Below, piece by piece: positions 8,046 to 14,683 of a stretch of DNA of 37,199 nucleotides (position 1 is the stretch's first letter; every line of letters begins with the position of its first letter). A program made the translations under genes and the position numbers. Below the pieces are notes generated by a model, which was not told where the DNA came from, ran no database searches, and worked only from the letters and a program-made list of their open reading frames with translations. This DNA is from DATCVR01 sp036566745 (GTDB taxonomy: Bacteria; Actinomycetota; Actinomycetes; Jiangellales; Jiangellaceae): NCBI GenBank assembly GCA_036566745.1, contig DATCVR010000334.1:1-37199 (forward strand). The letters run 5' to 3'.

Positions 8046-8882
8046 ATGGCCGAACCGACAACCGAGCGGGTCAGGGTCCTCGTCACCAATGACGACGGCA
8101 TCTCGGCTCCGGGGCTTCGGCACCTGGCCGGCGCAGCTGTCGCGGAAGGGTTCGACGTCACGGTGGCCGCGCCGCTCGACGAGTCCAGCGGCATCAGCGC
8201 GGCGATGACCGCCGTGGTCGACAACGGCCGGGTCGTGGTCGGGCGGCGCGAGCTGTCGACGTTGGAGGGTGTCAGGACGTTCGGCGTCGGAGCCTCGCCC
8301 GGGTACATCGTGATGCTGGCCACGCTCGGTGCCTTCGGGCCGAAGCCCGACATCGTGCTCACCGGGATCAACCGCGGCGCCAATGCGGGCAACGCCGTTC
8401 TGCACTCCGGCACGGTGGGTGCCGCTCTGACGGCGGCCAGCGCGGGTTTGCGGGCCATGGCCGTGTCCCTCGACGTGCTGACTCCCGCAACAGCCTCGTC
8501 GGCCAGCGGGGAAGCGGCGATCGCGGCACTGGACGAGGTCGACGACGAGTCCAGGAACTGGACGACGGCTGGATCGCTGGCCAGGCGGATGCTGGAGCAC
8601 CTCGACGAGCTGCCGATCGGCACGGTGATCAATCTCAACGTCCCTGACCGCGCACCGGACCAGGTCCGAGGGTTGCGCCGAGCCGAGCTGGCTCGGTTCG
8701 GGCAGGTGACGATGACCACCGCCGAGGCAGGCGAGGGCTACCTGCGAACCCAGATCCAGGAGTCCGAGGCCCAGCCGGACGCGGGCACGGATCTCGCCCT
8801 GCTGGCCGAGGGCTGGGCCACCGTCACGCCGATCCGGACCATCGAATCAGCCGACGTCGAGCTGACCCTTCCGCAGCCGTAG
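8046..8882 (+). CDS. surE: 5'/3'-nucleotidase SurE
   Basis: SurE is a metal-dependent phosphatase that removes phosphate from nucleoside 5'- and 3'-monophosphates and sometimes short polyphosphates, linked to stationary-phase survival. The N-terminal VLVTNDDGISAPGL motif carries the metal-binding Asp16-Asp17 pair. Metal-binding Ser lies in DESSGIS, and the Asn motif is DIVLTGINRGANAG, followed by HSGTVGAALTA. At 278 residues it is in the normal range. ATG 8046 follows the stop of the PfkB kinase by three bases, with a GGGGAG/GTGAGG ribosome-binding sequence overlapping that stop, which indicates translational coupling. Call and motifs are firm; the physiological substrate in this pairing is unknown. 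Confidence 0.93.
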   Translation: MAEPTTERVRVLVTNDDGISAPGLRHLAGAAVAEGFDVTVAAPLDESSGISAAMTAVVDNGRVVVGRRELSTLEGVRTFGVGASPGYIVMLATLGAFGPKPDIVLTGINRGANAGNAVLHSGTVGAALTAASAGLRAMAVSLDVLTPATASSASGEAAIAALDEVDDESRNWTTAGSLARRMLEHLDELPIGTVINLNVPDRAPDQVRGLRRAELARFGQVTMTTAEAGEGYLRTQIQESEAQPDAGTDLALLAEGWATVTPIRTIESADVELTLPQP

Positions 8883-8993
8883 CGCCGGAACGGAGTGCTC
8901 GGACCCGCCAGCGGGCACCACCTGAAACAGATCTGAAGCCGCGGATCTCTAGCGTCGCGCTGTCCTGAACCCTTTCGACCCTGGAGTTCACAC

Positions 8994-9278
8994 ATGCGTC
9001 TTGCGTCTCGACTGGCCACCACCGGTGCCATGATCACGGTCGTGCTGGGCGGCCTTCTCGCCACGCCGGCGCAGAGCGCGCCGACGACGTCCGGCCGCGA
9101 GTCTGTCGCCGAGTCGGCGCCGGTCACAGCTCGCTCGTCCGGCACTGTCTGGTGCACCAAGGGCCTCGCCGATTGCCAGCGACAGCGCAACTACTACTTG
9201 TACCTCGGATGTTCCGTCTCGCCGATCCGCCCGGCCCAGTGGTATCCCGGCTGGTATCAGTTCGACTGGTACTGCTGA
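8994..9278 (+). CDS. Small secreted protein with four cysteines and an aromatic C-terminus
   Basis: This 94-residue protein has a clear signal peptide: basic MRLASR, a hydrophobic core, and a cleavage region near residues 28-29 (PAQSA). The predicted mature peptide is about 65 residues. A low-complexity segment is followed by a compact domain with Cys54, Cys61, Cys73 and Cys94, consistent with two disulfides. The last 13 residues are extremely rich in Trp and Tyr (QWYPGWYQFDWYC) and the chain ends in Cys. A GGAG sequence lies at normal distance before the ATG. The stop overlaps a hairpin. I do not recognise the family. An extracellular peptide of unknown role is the most that can be said; lectin-like or inhibitor-like roles are possible. 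Confidence 0.72.
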   Translation: MRLASRLATTGAMITVVLGGLLATPAQSAPTTSGRESVAESAPVTARSSGTVWCTKGLADCQRQRNYYLYLGCSVSPIRPAQWYPGWYQFDWYC

Positions 9279-9294
9279 CGCCGGCTCGCGTCAG
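9275..9294 (+). terminator. Hairpin overlapping the stop of the secreted peptide gene
   Basis: CTGACGC (9275-9281) pairs with GCGTCAG (9288-9294) around a six-base loop. The stem includes the TGA stop codon. It is a likely terminator for the small secreted protein gene. Confidence 0.55.
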
Positions 9295-9587
9295 GCGACA
9301 ATCCGCACCGAAACGCCGCCGACGATGAGCTCGCCTTTCCCACTGTTTGCAGGAGAGGATTTCCGCCTGCGTTCGGCGTGTTGATCGGCCCACGCTGGCC
9401 GTCACCCGTCGGGAGGGGACATCGTGGCGGGCAAGTGCCACCAACGAAGCTGCTGGTCAGAGCGATTCTGACCAGCAGCTTCGTCACGGCATGACTGCGA
9501 CCTCCGACCCAGAGTCCTCCCCTGAGCCGTGATCGAGCGCCTGCAGGACGTCATCAGGACGTCGAGTCCGGGCAGTTCTGTCAGGCT
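9279..9587. other. Intergenic region with duplicated terminator
   Basis: These 309 bases hold no convincing coding region. After the secreted-peptide terminator there is about 150 bp of unremarkable sequence, then the near-copy of the tmRNA terminator (9444-9484), then about 100 bp leading to the SUKH gene. I looked for a tRNA ending at the hairpin and found no T-arm. Confidence 0.6.
9444..9484 (+). terminator. Second copy of the tmRNA-type 18-bp hairpin
   Basis: The stem 9444-9461 pairs perfectly with 9467-9484 around the same GCGAT loop as the tmRNA terminator. The only stem difference is one base pair (G-C there, T-A here), changed on both arms. Similarity continues beyond the stem (CAYGSCATGAC after it, CAACGAAG at its start). 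No RNA gene ends here. Confidence 0.75.
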
Positions 9588-10271
9588 GTGGTCGTGGCGG
9601 ATGTGATAGCTCAAGCTGTGGCTCTGCTCGGTAGCGCAGGAATCCGGCTCGATCCGGGCCTTCGTGAGGGGGAGATCACGAGCGTGGAGGATCGGCTCGG
9701 CTTCGAGTTCTCGGGTATCCATCGGGCGCTCCTGTCCGAGGTGCTGCCTTGCGGGTCGGCGACGTGGCGGGCCGATCAATGGCCGGACTGGCGTTCTGGC
9801 ACGACTGCCGAGCTGCAGCACCTACTCGCCGGGCCCATCGACGGTGTGGTCTTCGACGTGCGACACAACAGCTTCTCGCCTGACTCATGGGGCGAGCGTC
9901 CGCCGCTCGACGATGAGGCCGAGGCACAAGCTCGAGAGGATCTGGCGGCTGTTCCTCGCTTGGTGCCGATCTTCGGCCATCGGTACCTCCCAGCGGAGCC
10001 GGCGATTCACGACCCTCCGGTGTTCTCCATCCACCAGACCGATGTCATCTACTACGGTCGCGACCTGGCGGACTACCTGGCCCGCGAACTCGGCGTCCGT
10101 CGTACTCCTCCGGTCGAGGTCGAGGCATCCCGGCGAGTTCGGTTCTGGTCGGATCTGGCCGACGGGCTCGAAGCCGCCACTGGCTCACGGACGTCAGCGT
10201 CGACGAGAGATGCCGGTGACGACCTGCGCTCATCGTGCTCACACGCTGGTTCCGGCCACCAGCGTCGTTAG
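9588..10271 (+). CDS. SMI1/KNR4 (SUKH) family protein
   Basis: This roughly 227-residue cytoplasmic protein shows the SUKH pattern: VEDRLGFEFSGIHRALLSEVLPCG near the N-terminus, a WPDWR segment, then GVVFDVRHNSF, SWGERP and GHRYLPAEPAIHDPPVFSIHQTD followed by DLADYL. SUKH proteins include immunity proteins of polymorphic toxin systems and orphan copies common in actinomycetes. No toxin gene with a recognisable nuclease or Rhs/WXG architecture is adjacent; the nearest secreted product is the small four-Cys peptide upstream. The last 35 or so residues are low-complexity and may not be conserved. The start is uncertain: GTG 9588 and GTG 9594 are both possible and neither has a clear ribosome-binding site. 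Convergent with the LacI gene. Confidence 0.8.
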   Translation: MVVADVIAQAVALLGSAGIRLDPGLREGEITSVEDRLGFEFSGIHRALLSEVLPCGSATWRADQWPDWRSGTTAELQHLLAGPIDGVVFDVRHNSFSPDSWGERPPLDDEAEAQAREDLAAVPRLVPIFGHRYLPAEPAIHDPPVFSIHQTDVIYYGRDLADYLARELGVRRTPPVEVEASRRVRFWSDLADGLEAATGSRTSASTRDAGDDLRSSCSHAGSGHQRR

Positions 10272-10285
10272 GCATGGCCGGTAGT

Positions 10286-10306
10286 GCGCGGCAGCGCTCA
10301 CCGCGC
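10286..10306. terminator. Bidirectional hairpin between convergent genes
   Basis: GCGCGG (10286-10291) pairs with CCGCGC (10301-10306) around a nine-base loop in the 42-bp gap between the SUKH and LacI stops. It is placed to stop transcription in both directions. Confidence 0.5.
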
Positions 10307-10313
10307 GACGACG

Positions 10314-11360
10314 TCACGGAGCCTGGAGCTCTCCGGAGCCTCGCGCGATCAACCGCGTGGGCACGCGGTGGATCGTCGGTTCCCACGACTCGCCGTCGAG
10401 CCGCCTGAACACCAACGATGCCGCCACGGCGCCGATCTGGGCCGGATCCTGGGCGACGACGGTCACGGCGGGCTGGAGCAGGTCGGCCAGCGGGAAGTCG
10501 TCGAAACCGACCAGTGCCACGTCGCGCTGTCGGCCGAGGCTCTGCAGCGCCCGGATCGCGCCGATGGTCACCAGGTTCTGGGAGGTGAAGAGCGCCGTCG
10601 GCGGCACGTCACCGGTCAGCAGGCGGCGGACCGCGGCCTCGGCGTCGTCCTGGGTGTGCAGGTCGTGCACGACGTGCTCCGGCGCCAGCCGCAGGCCTGC
10701 ATCGGCCAGTGCTTCGCGGAATCCCCGGAACCGCATCCGCGCCGTCGCGATGGACTGCAGGTCGCCGAGGTAGGCGATCCGGCGGTGACCGTGCTCCGCC
10801 AGGTGGCGCACGCCCAGGGCCGCGCCGCCGTAGTTGTCCGCGAGGACGGCGTCGACCGTGAGGCCCACTGGCGGCCGGTCCACGAACACGACCGGCGTCC
10901 CGGCGTTGACCTCGCTGGCCAGGTAGCTGTGATCGTCACTGGCCGGTGCGACGATCAGCGCGTCCACCTGTCTCATGATGAACGCGCGAATGATGGCGCG
11001 CTCGCGATCCGGGTCTTCGTCGAGGCTTCCCGCGAACATCAGGACGCCGCGATCACGCGCCGCGTCCTCGACGGCGCGGTGCAGCACGGCCGAGAACGGG
11101 TTGGCGAGATCCTCCAGGGCGGCGGCTATGGTGGCCGGCCGGCCGTTCGAGCGGCGCAGGCTGCTGGCCGTGAAGTTGGGCCGGTAGTCGAGCTGGGCGA
11201 TCGCTCGCTCCACCGCCGACACCTTGGTCGGTGAGACCCCCGGCTCGCCGTTGACCACCCGCGACACCGTCTTCGGGCTGACGCCGGCCAAGCGTGCGAC
11301 GTCATGCAGCGTGGGTCGCGAGCGGACCGGTTGTGGCGATTCGTTCCCGGAGGCGGGCAA
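10314..11360 (-). CDS. LacI-family repressor of the sugar ABC operon
   Basis: This 348-residue protein has a classical LacI helix-turn-helix (TLHDVARLAGVSPKTVSRVVNG, residues about 17-38), the hinge-region YRPNFTASSLR, and a periplasmic-binding-protein-like sensor domain ending FDDFPLADLLQPAVTVVAQDP. TTG 11360 is the likely start: GGGAG lies about six bases before it and the nearby ATG and GTG codons are out of frame. It is transcribed divergently from the sugar transport operon. Two near-identical palindromes lie in the intergenic region, one immediately after the predicted -10 element. Repression of transport, relieved by the sugar or its phosphate, is inferred from this layout. The ligand is probably the transported sugar, perhaps fructose. 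Confidence 0.9.
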   Translation of the reverse strand: MPASGNESPQPVRSRPTLHDVARLAGVSPKTVSRVVNGEPGVSPTKVSAVERAIAQLDYRPNFTASSLRRSNGRPATIAAALEDLANPFSAVLHRAVEDAARDRGVLMFAGSLDEDPDRERAIIRAFIMRQVDALIVAPASDDHSYLASEVNAGTPVVFVDRPPVGLTVDAVLADNYGGAALGVRHLAEHGHRRIAYLGDLQSIATARMRFRGFREALADAGLRLAPEHVVHDLHTQDDAEAAVRRLLTGDVPPTALFTSQNLVTIGAIRALQSLGRQRDVALVGFDDFPLADLLQPAVTVVAQDPAQIGAVAASLVFRRLDGESWEPTIHRVPTRLIARGSGELQAP

Positions 11361-11540
11361 GAGTCACTCCCATGCGTCTGCGGCCGGCCCCGGTGGCCTC
11401 ATCGCCAACGTCAGGACACTGGCGACCCTAGCGGTCGGACGTCGCCGCGGCTTGCGCATGCCGGCTCCTCACTCGACCGGGGACGGTGGCATGTCATGGG
11501 TGAGCGGCCGGTGTCCCGTCTGAACCGCATGGTCGTCCGA

Positions 11541-11558
11541 TCTCGATAACGTTGTCAA
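11541..11558. promoter_or_regulatory. LacI-type operator O1
   Basis: TCTCGATAACGTTGTCAA contains GATAAC|GTTGTC, an almost perfect palindrome with a central CpG typical of LacI-family sites. It matches O2 (11642-11659) at 16 of 18 positions and lies 101 bp from it. A role in looping or in autoregulating the repressor is inferred. Confidence 0.65.
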
Positions 11559-11611
11559 GAGTTCACGATCTGCTTACCCAGCGGTGACGCCGAGAAACCC
11601 TCCCACCTCTA

Positions 11612-11640
11612 TTGACATGCCGTCTCAGGCCGTCGACACT
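11612..11640 (+). promoter_or_regulatory. Predicted sigma-70-type promoter of the sugar operon
   Basis: TTGACA (11612-11617) is a consensus -35 element. At 17 bp spacing follows GACACT (11635-11640), a weak -10 match. Operator O2 begins one base after it, which would place the start site within the operator. Confidence 0.5.
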
Positions 11641-11641
11641 C

Positions 11642-11659
11642 TCTCGACAACGATGTCAA
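11642..11659. promoter_or_regulatory. LacI-type operator O2
   Basis: TCTCGACAACGATGTCAA contains GACAAC|GATGTC and differs from O1 at two positions. Its place just downstream of the -10 element fits direct repression of the sugar operon. Confidence 0.65.
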
Positions 11660-11706
11660 ACTCCCACGCCGGGCTCTGGCGTGACCCCAACGGTCGAGGA
11701 GATCTC

Positions 11707-12786
11707 ATGACTCAGCACACCAGCCGACGGCGGGTCCTGCAGGCGTTGTCGGCGGTCACCGTCAGCGCCCTGGCTCTCGCCGCGTGCGGTGGGAGCGGCA
11801 GCGACAGCACGGACGCCGAGGAATCCGTAGCCGTCTCGCTGATCACCAAGACGTCCACCAACCCGTTCTTCGTCGCCATGCAGGACGGCGCGGAGGCGGC
11901 GGCGGAGTCGGAGGACGTCGAGCTCACCCTCGCGGCCGGCAAGGAGGACGGCGACGAAGCCAGTCAGGTGCAGGCCATCGAGGACGCCGTCGCGCGGGGC
12001 GACCAAGGCATTCTCATCACGCCGAACGGCCCCGGCGTGAACCCGGCGATCGAGAAGGCGCGGGAGGCCGGGCTGTTCGTCATCGCCCTCGACACCCCGC
12101 CGGACCCGGCCGACACCGTCGACATCACCTTCGCGACCGACAACCTCCGGGCCGGCGAGCTGATCGGGCAGTGGACGGCGGCGCAACTCGGCGGTGAACC
12201 CGCCACCATCGCCTTGCTGGACCTGTTCAACGACAAGATCGTCTCCGTCGACTACAACCGTGACCAGGGGTTCCTGACCGGCATGGGCATCGATCCGGCG
12301 GATCCGCTGAAGAACGGCGACGAGGCCCCCACCGGTAGCTACTCCGGCGGCAGCTACGAGATCGTCTGCAACGAGCCGACCAACGGCGCGGAGGACGGCG
12401 GCCGCACGGCGATGGAGACCTGCCTCACCAAGAACCCGGACATCAACGTCGTCTACACGATCAACGAACCCGCGGCCGTGGGCGCCCAGCAGGCCCTCGA
12501 CGCCGCCGGCGGCAACGACGTCATCATCGTGTCGGTCGACGGTGGCTGCGACGGCGTCCAGGCCGTTGCCGACGGCGTCATCGACGCGACCTCCCAGCAG
12601 TACCCGCTGAAGATGGCCGAGCTCGGCGTGGCGGCGATCGCCGACGTCGCCCGTGGCGGTGAGAAGCCGGAGCCGTCCGAGGGCCTGGACTTCTTCGACA
12701 CCGGCGTCGCGCTGGTGACCGACACACCGGCCGACGGCGTCGAGAGCATCGACACCGCCGAGGCCGCGGACATCTGCTGGGGCTGA
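11707..12786 (+). CDS. Sugar ABC transporter substrate-binding lipoprotein
   Basis: This 359-residue extracellular binding protein belongs to the ribose/fructose-type (Peripla_BP type 1) family. The signal sequence ends in a lipobox LAAC (Cys27), so the protein is anchored as a lipoprotein; RRRVLQ before the hydrophobic stretch could suit Tat export. Typical features are VSLITKTSTNPFFVAMQDGAEAAA and GDQGILITPNGPGVNPAIEKAREAGLFVIALDTPPDP, and later VIIVSVDGGCDGVQAV. ATG 11707 is chosen because GAGGAG lies before it; the in-frame ATG at 11584 would precede the promoter. It is followed after six bases by the permease. Together with a single-domain ATPase and a fructokinase-like gene this best fits FrcB, but the sugar is not proven. 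Confidence 0.9.
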   Translation: MTQHTSRRRVLQALSAVTVSALALAACGGSGSDSTDAEESVAVSLITKTSTNPFFVAMQDGAEAAAESEDVELTLAAGKEDGDEASQVQAIEDAVARGDQGILITPNGPGVNPAIEKAREAGLFVIALDTPPDPADTVDITFATDNLRAGELIGQWTAAQLGGEPATIALLDLFNDKIVSVDYNRDQGFLTGMGIDPADPLKNGDEAPTGSYSGGSYEIVCNEPTNGAEDGGRTAMETCLTKNPDINVVYTINEPAAVGAQQALDAAGGNDVIIVSVDGGCDGVQAVADGVIDATSQQYPLKMAELGVAAIADVARGGEKPEPSEGLDFFDTGVALVTDTPADGVESIDTAEAADICWG

Positions 12787-12792
12787 GCGCCG

Positions 12793-13821
12793 ATGTCGAC
12801 TGCCACTCATCCGGCCACGGCCGCCGAGCAGTTCGCCCGGCGCCGGCGATCCCCGGTCCAGCGCGTGCAGCATCTGTTGCACGCGCACCCGGCGATCAGC
12901 CCGCTCCTCGTGCTCATCGTCTCGTTCGTCGTGTTCTCGGCCATCAACCCGCGGTTCGCCGCGCCGAACTCGCTCTCCCTGGTCCTTCAGCAGGTCGCCG
13001 TGATCGGTGCGCTGGCCATCGGCCAGACGCTGATCATCCTGACGGCAGGCATCGATCTGTCGGTCGGCGCCATCGCCCTGCTGTCGATGATGGTGGCCGC
13101 GAAGTTCTCCGCCGAGCAGGGCCTGCCGGCGGTGCTGGCGATCCTGCTGGGGGTCGTGGTCGGCACAGCGGCCGGCGCGCTCAACGGCGTGCTGGTGACC
13201 CGCGTGAAGCTGCCACCGTTCATCGTGACCCTGGGGACGCTGAGCATCTTCACCGCACTCGGCTTGCTGTACACCAGCGGGCAGAGCGTGCAGGCCACCG
13301 ACCTGCCAGCCCTGCTCAGCTGGACCGGGCAGTCGTTCCCACTGGGCCCGTTCAGCGTGACCTACGGCGTCGTGCTCGTCGCGGTCCTCTACCTCGTCGT
13401 CGGGTTCGTACTGGCCAAGACGGCATGGGGCCGGCACGTCTACGCCGTGGGCGACGACGCCGAGGCGTCCCGACTGGCCGGGATCAGGGTCAACCGGGTC
13501 CTGTTCAGCGTGTACACCACGGCCGGCGCCATCTACGGCATCACCGCCTGGATCCTCATCGGCCGCGCGGGAGCGGCCAGCCCGAACGCCATCGCGGACG
13601 CGAATCTCGAGAGCATCACCGCCGTGGTCATCGGCGGCACCAGCCTCTTCGGCGGGCGCGGCGCCGTGCTCGGCACCTTGCTCGGCGCCCTCATCGTCGG
13701 CTTCTTCCGCAGCGGCCTGTCGCTGGCCGGGGTGGACGACACCTACCGGGTCCTCGCCGTCGGCGTTCTCGTGATCTTGGCGGTCTCGGTCGACCAATGG
13801 ATCAGGAAGGTTCGGGCATGA
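12793..13821 (+). CDS. Sugar ABC transporter permease (RbsC/FrcC-like)
   Basis: This 342-residue polytopic membrane protein is of the BPD_transp_2 family. Eight or more hydrophobic segments are visible from about residue 38 onward. Characteristic features are GQTLIILTAGIDLSVGAI, the NGVLVTRVKLPPFIVTLGTLSIF stretch, the cytoplasmic YAVGDDAEASRLAGIRVNRV coupling region and the GGTSLFGGRGAVLGTLLGALIVG loop. The N-terminal 35 residues are hydrophilic and arginine-rich. It forms the transmembrane channel, presumably as a homodimer. The ATG lies six bases after the binding-protein stop, and its own stop overlaps the ATPase start (ATGA), so it is part of one operon. Confidence 0.92.
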   Translation: MSTATHPATAAEQFARRRRSPVQRVQHLLHAHPAISPLLVLIVSFVVFSAINPRFAAPNSLSLVLQQVAVIGALAIGQTLIILTAGIDLSVGAIALLSMMVAAKFSAEQGLPAVLAILLGVVVGTAAGALNGVLVTRVKLPPFIVTLGTLSIFTALGLLYTSGQSVQATDLPALLSWTGQSFPLGPFSVTYGVVLVAVLYLVVGFVLAKTAWGRHVYAVGDDAEASRLAGIRVNRVLFSVYTTAGAIYGITAWILIGRAGAASPNAIADANLESITAVVIGGTSLFGGRGAVLGTLLGALIVGFFRSGLSLAGVDDTYRVLAVGVLVILAVSVDQWIRKVRA

Positions 13822-14633
13822 CGGCGACGAACATCGGCCACGCTGCCGCCGCGATGCGAGATCGGACGCCGGTGCTGTCCGCGCGGGGCCTGGTCAAGAC
13901 CTTCGGGCGCGTCGTGGGCCTCGACGGCGTGGACCTCGACCTGTATCCGGGAGAGGTGCTCGCCATCATCGGCGACAACGGCGCGGGCAAATCGACGCTG
14001 GTCAAATGCCTCACCGGAGCGCTGGAGCCAGACGCCGGTGAGCTGTTCCTCGACGGCCGCCCGGTCCGCTTCCGCCGGCCCCAGGACGCTCGCGAGGCCG
14101 GCGTCGAGACGGTGTACCAGACGCTTGCCGTCGCGCCCGCCCTGGACATCGCCAGCAACCTCTTCCTCGGCCGCGAGCGGCGCCGTCGTGGGTTCCTGGG
14201 GTCGGTGCTTCGCATGCTGGACCAGAAGGGCATGCGCGCCGACGCCGCTCAGGCACTCTCGGACCTGGGAATCGGAACGCTGCAGAACACGAGCCAGGCA
14301 GTGGAGACGCTCTCCGGGGGTCAACGCCAGGCCGTGTCGGTGGCCCGCGCCGCGGCCTTCGGGAGCAAGGTGATCGTCCTCGACGAGCCGACCGCCGCCC
14401 TCGGGGTGCGCGAGTCCGGCCAGGTGCTCCGCATGATCAAGGAGGTCCGCTCGCACGGGCTCCCGGTGATCTTGATCAGCCACAACATGCCGCACGTCTT
14501 CGAGGTGGCCGATCGCATCCACATCCAGCGCCTCGGCCGCCGCGCCGGAGTCGTGACCCCGGAGTCCCACAGCATGCAGGAAGCGGTCGCGGTCATGACC
14601 GGTGCGATGACCCTCGAGGACACGCCCACCTAA
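13818..14633 (+). CDS. Sugar ABC transporter ATPase, single-domain (FrcA-like)
   Basis: This 271-residue ATPase powers the upstream permease. Motifs are complete: Walker A GDNGAGKST (52-60), signature LSGGQ (165-169), Walker B VIVLDEP (185-191), and the switch His in ILISHNM. Ribose, galactose and xylose importers of this class usually have a fused two-domain ATPase of about 500 residues. A single-domain protein is the arrangement of the fructose importer FrcA, which supports fructose as the substrate. ATG 13818 overlaps the permease stop by four bases. The reading frame continues open far upstream inside the permease, but that part is not conserved. Confidence 0.92.
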   Translation: MTATNIGHAAAAMRDRTPVLSARGLVKTFGRVVGLDGVDLDLYPGEVLAIIGDNGAGKSTLVKCLTGALEPDAGELFLDGRPVRFRRPQDAREAGVETVYQTLAVAPALDIASNLFLGRERRRRGFLGSVLRMLDQKGMRADAAQALSDLGIGTLQNTSQAVETLSGGQRQAVSVARAAAFGSKVIVLDEPTAALGVRESGQVLRMIKEVRSHGLPVILISHNMPHVFEVADRIHIQRLGRRAGVVTPESHSMQEAVAVMTGAMTLEDTPT

Positions 14634-14683
14634 CGGCACGACCTGTCGGAAGCCGATTGCCGGCTGGGTAGCGAGGAGGGCAT

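Larger units (their letters stand above)
11361..11706. other. Divergent control region of the sugar locus
   Basis: About 346 bp between the LacI gene and the binding-protein gene contain no convincing coding region. They hold the two LacI-type operators (11541-11558 and 11642-11659) and the TTGACA promoter. The part next to the LacI gene (11361-11540) shows no further element I can support. Confidence 0.6.

Noticed and set aside
6969..8600. Long open frames on the minus strand opposite the PfkB and surE genes
   Set aside because: They are Arg/His/Gln-rich shadow frames of high-GC coding DNA, with no domain resemblance, while the plus strand holds clear PfkB and SurE motifs.
9360..9443. A tRNA gene or a tmRNA remnant in front of the second hairpin, because GCCACCA precedes it
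   Set aside because: There is no T-arm TTCGA pattern, acceptor stem or tag frame upstream; only the hairpin and a few flanking bases are shared.
11656..13797. A 713-codon minus-strand open frame opposite the ABC genes
   Set aside because: It is a low-complexity Asp/Arg/Gly/His-rich shadow of the binding protein and permease, which have full family motifs.
13425..13817. A longer N-terminus for the ABC ATPase
   Set aside because: The extra residues are an Arg/Gly/His-rich shadow of the permease; ATG 13818 with the ATGA overlap fits family length.
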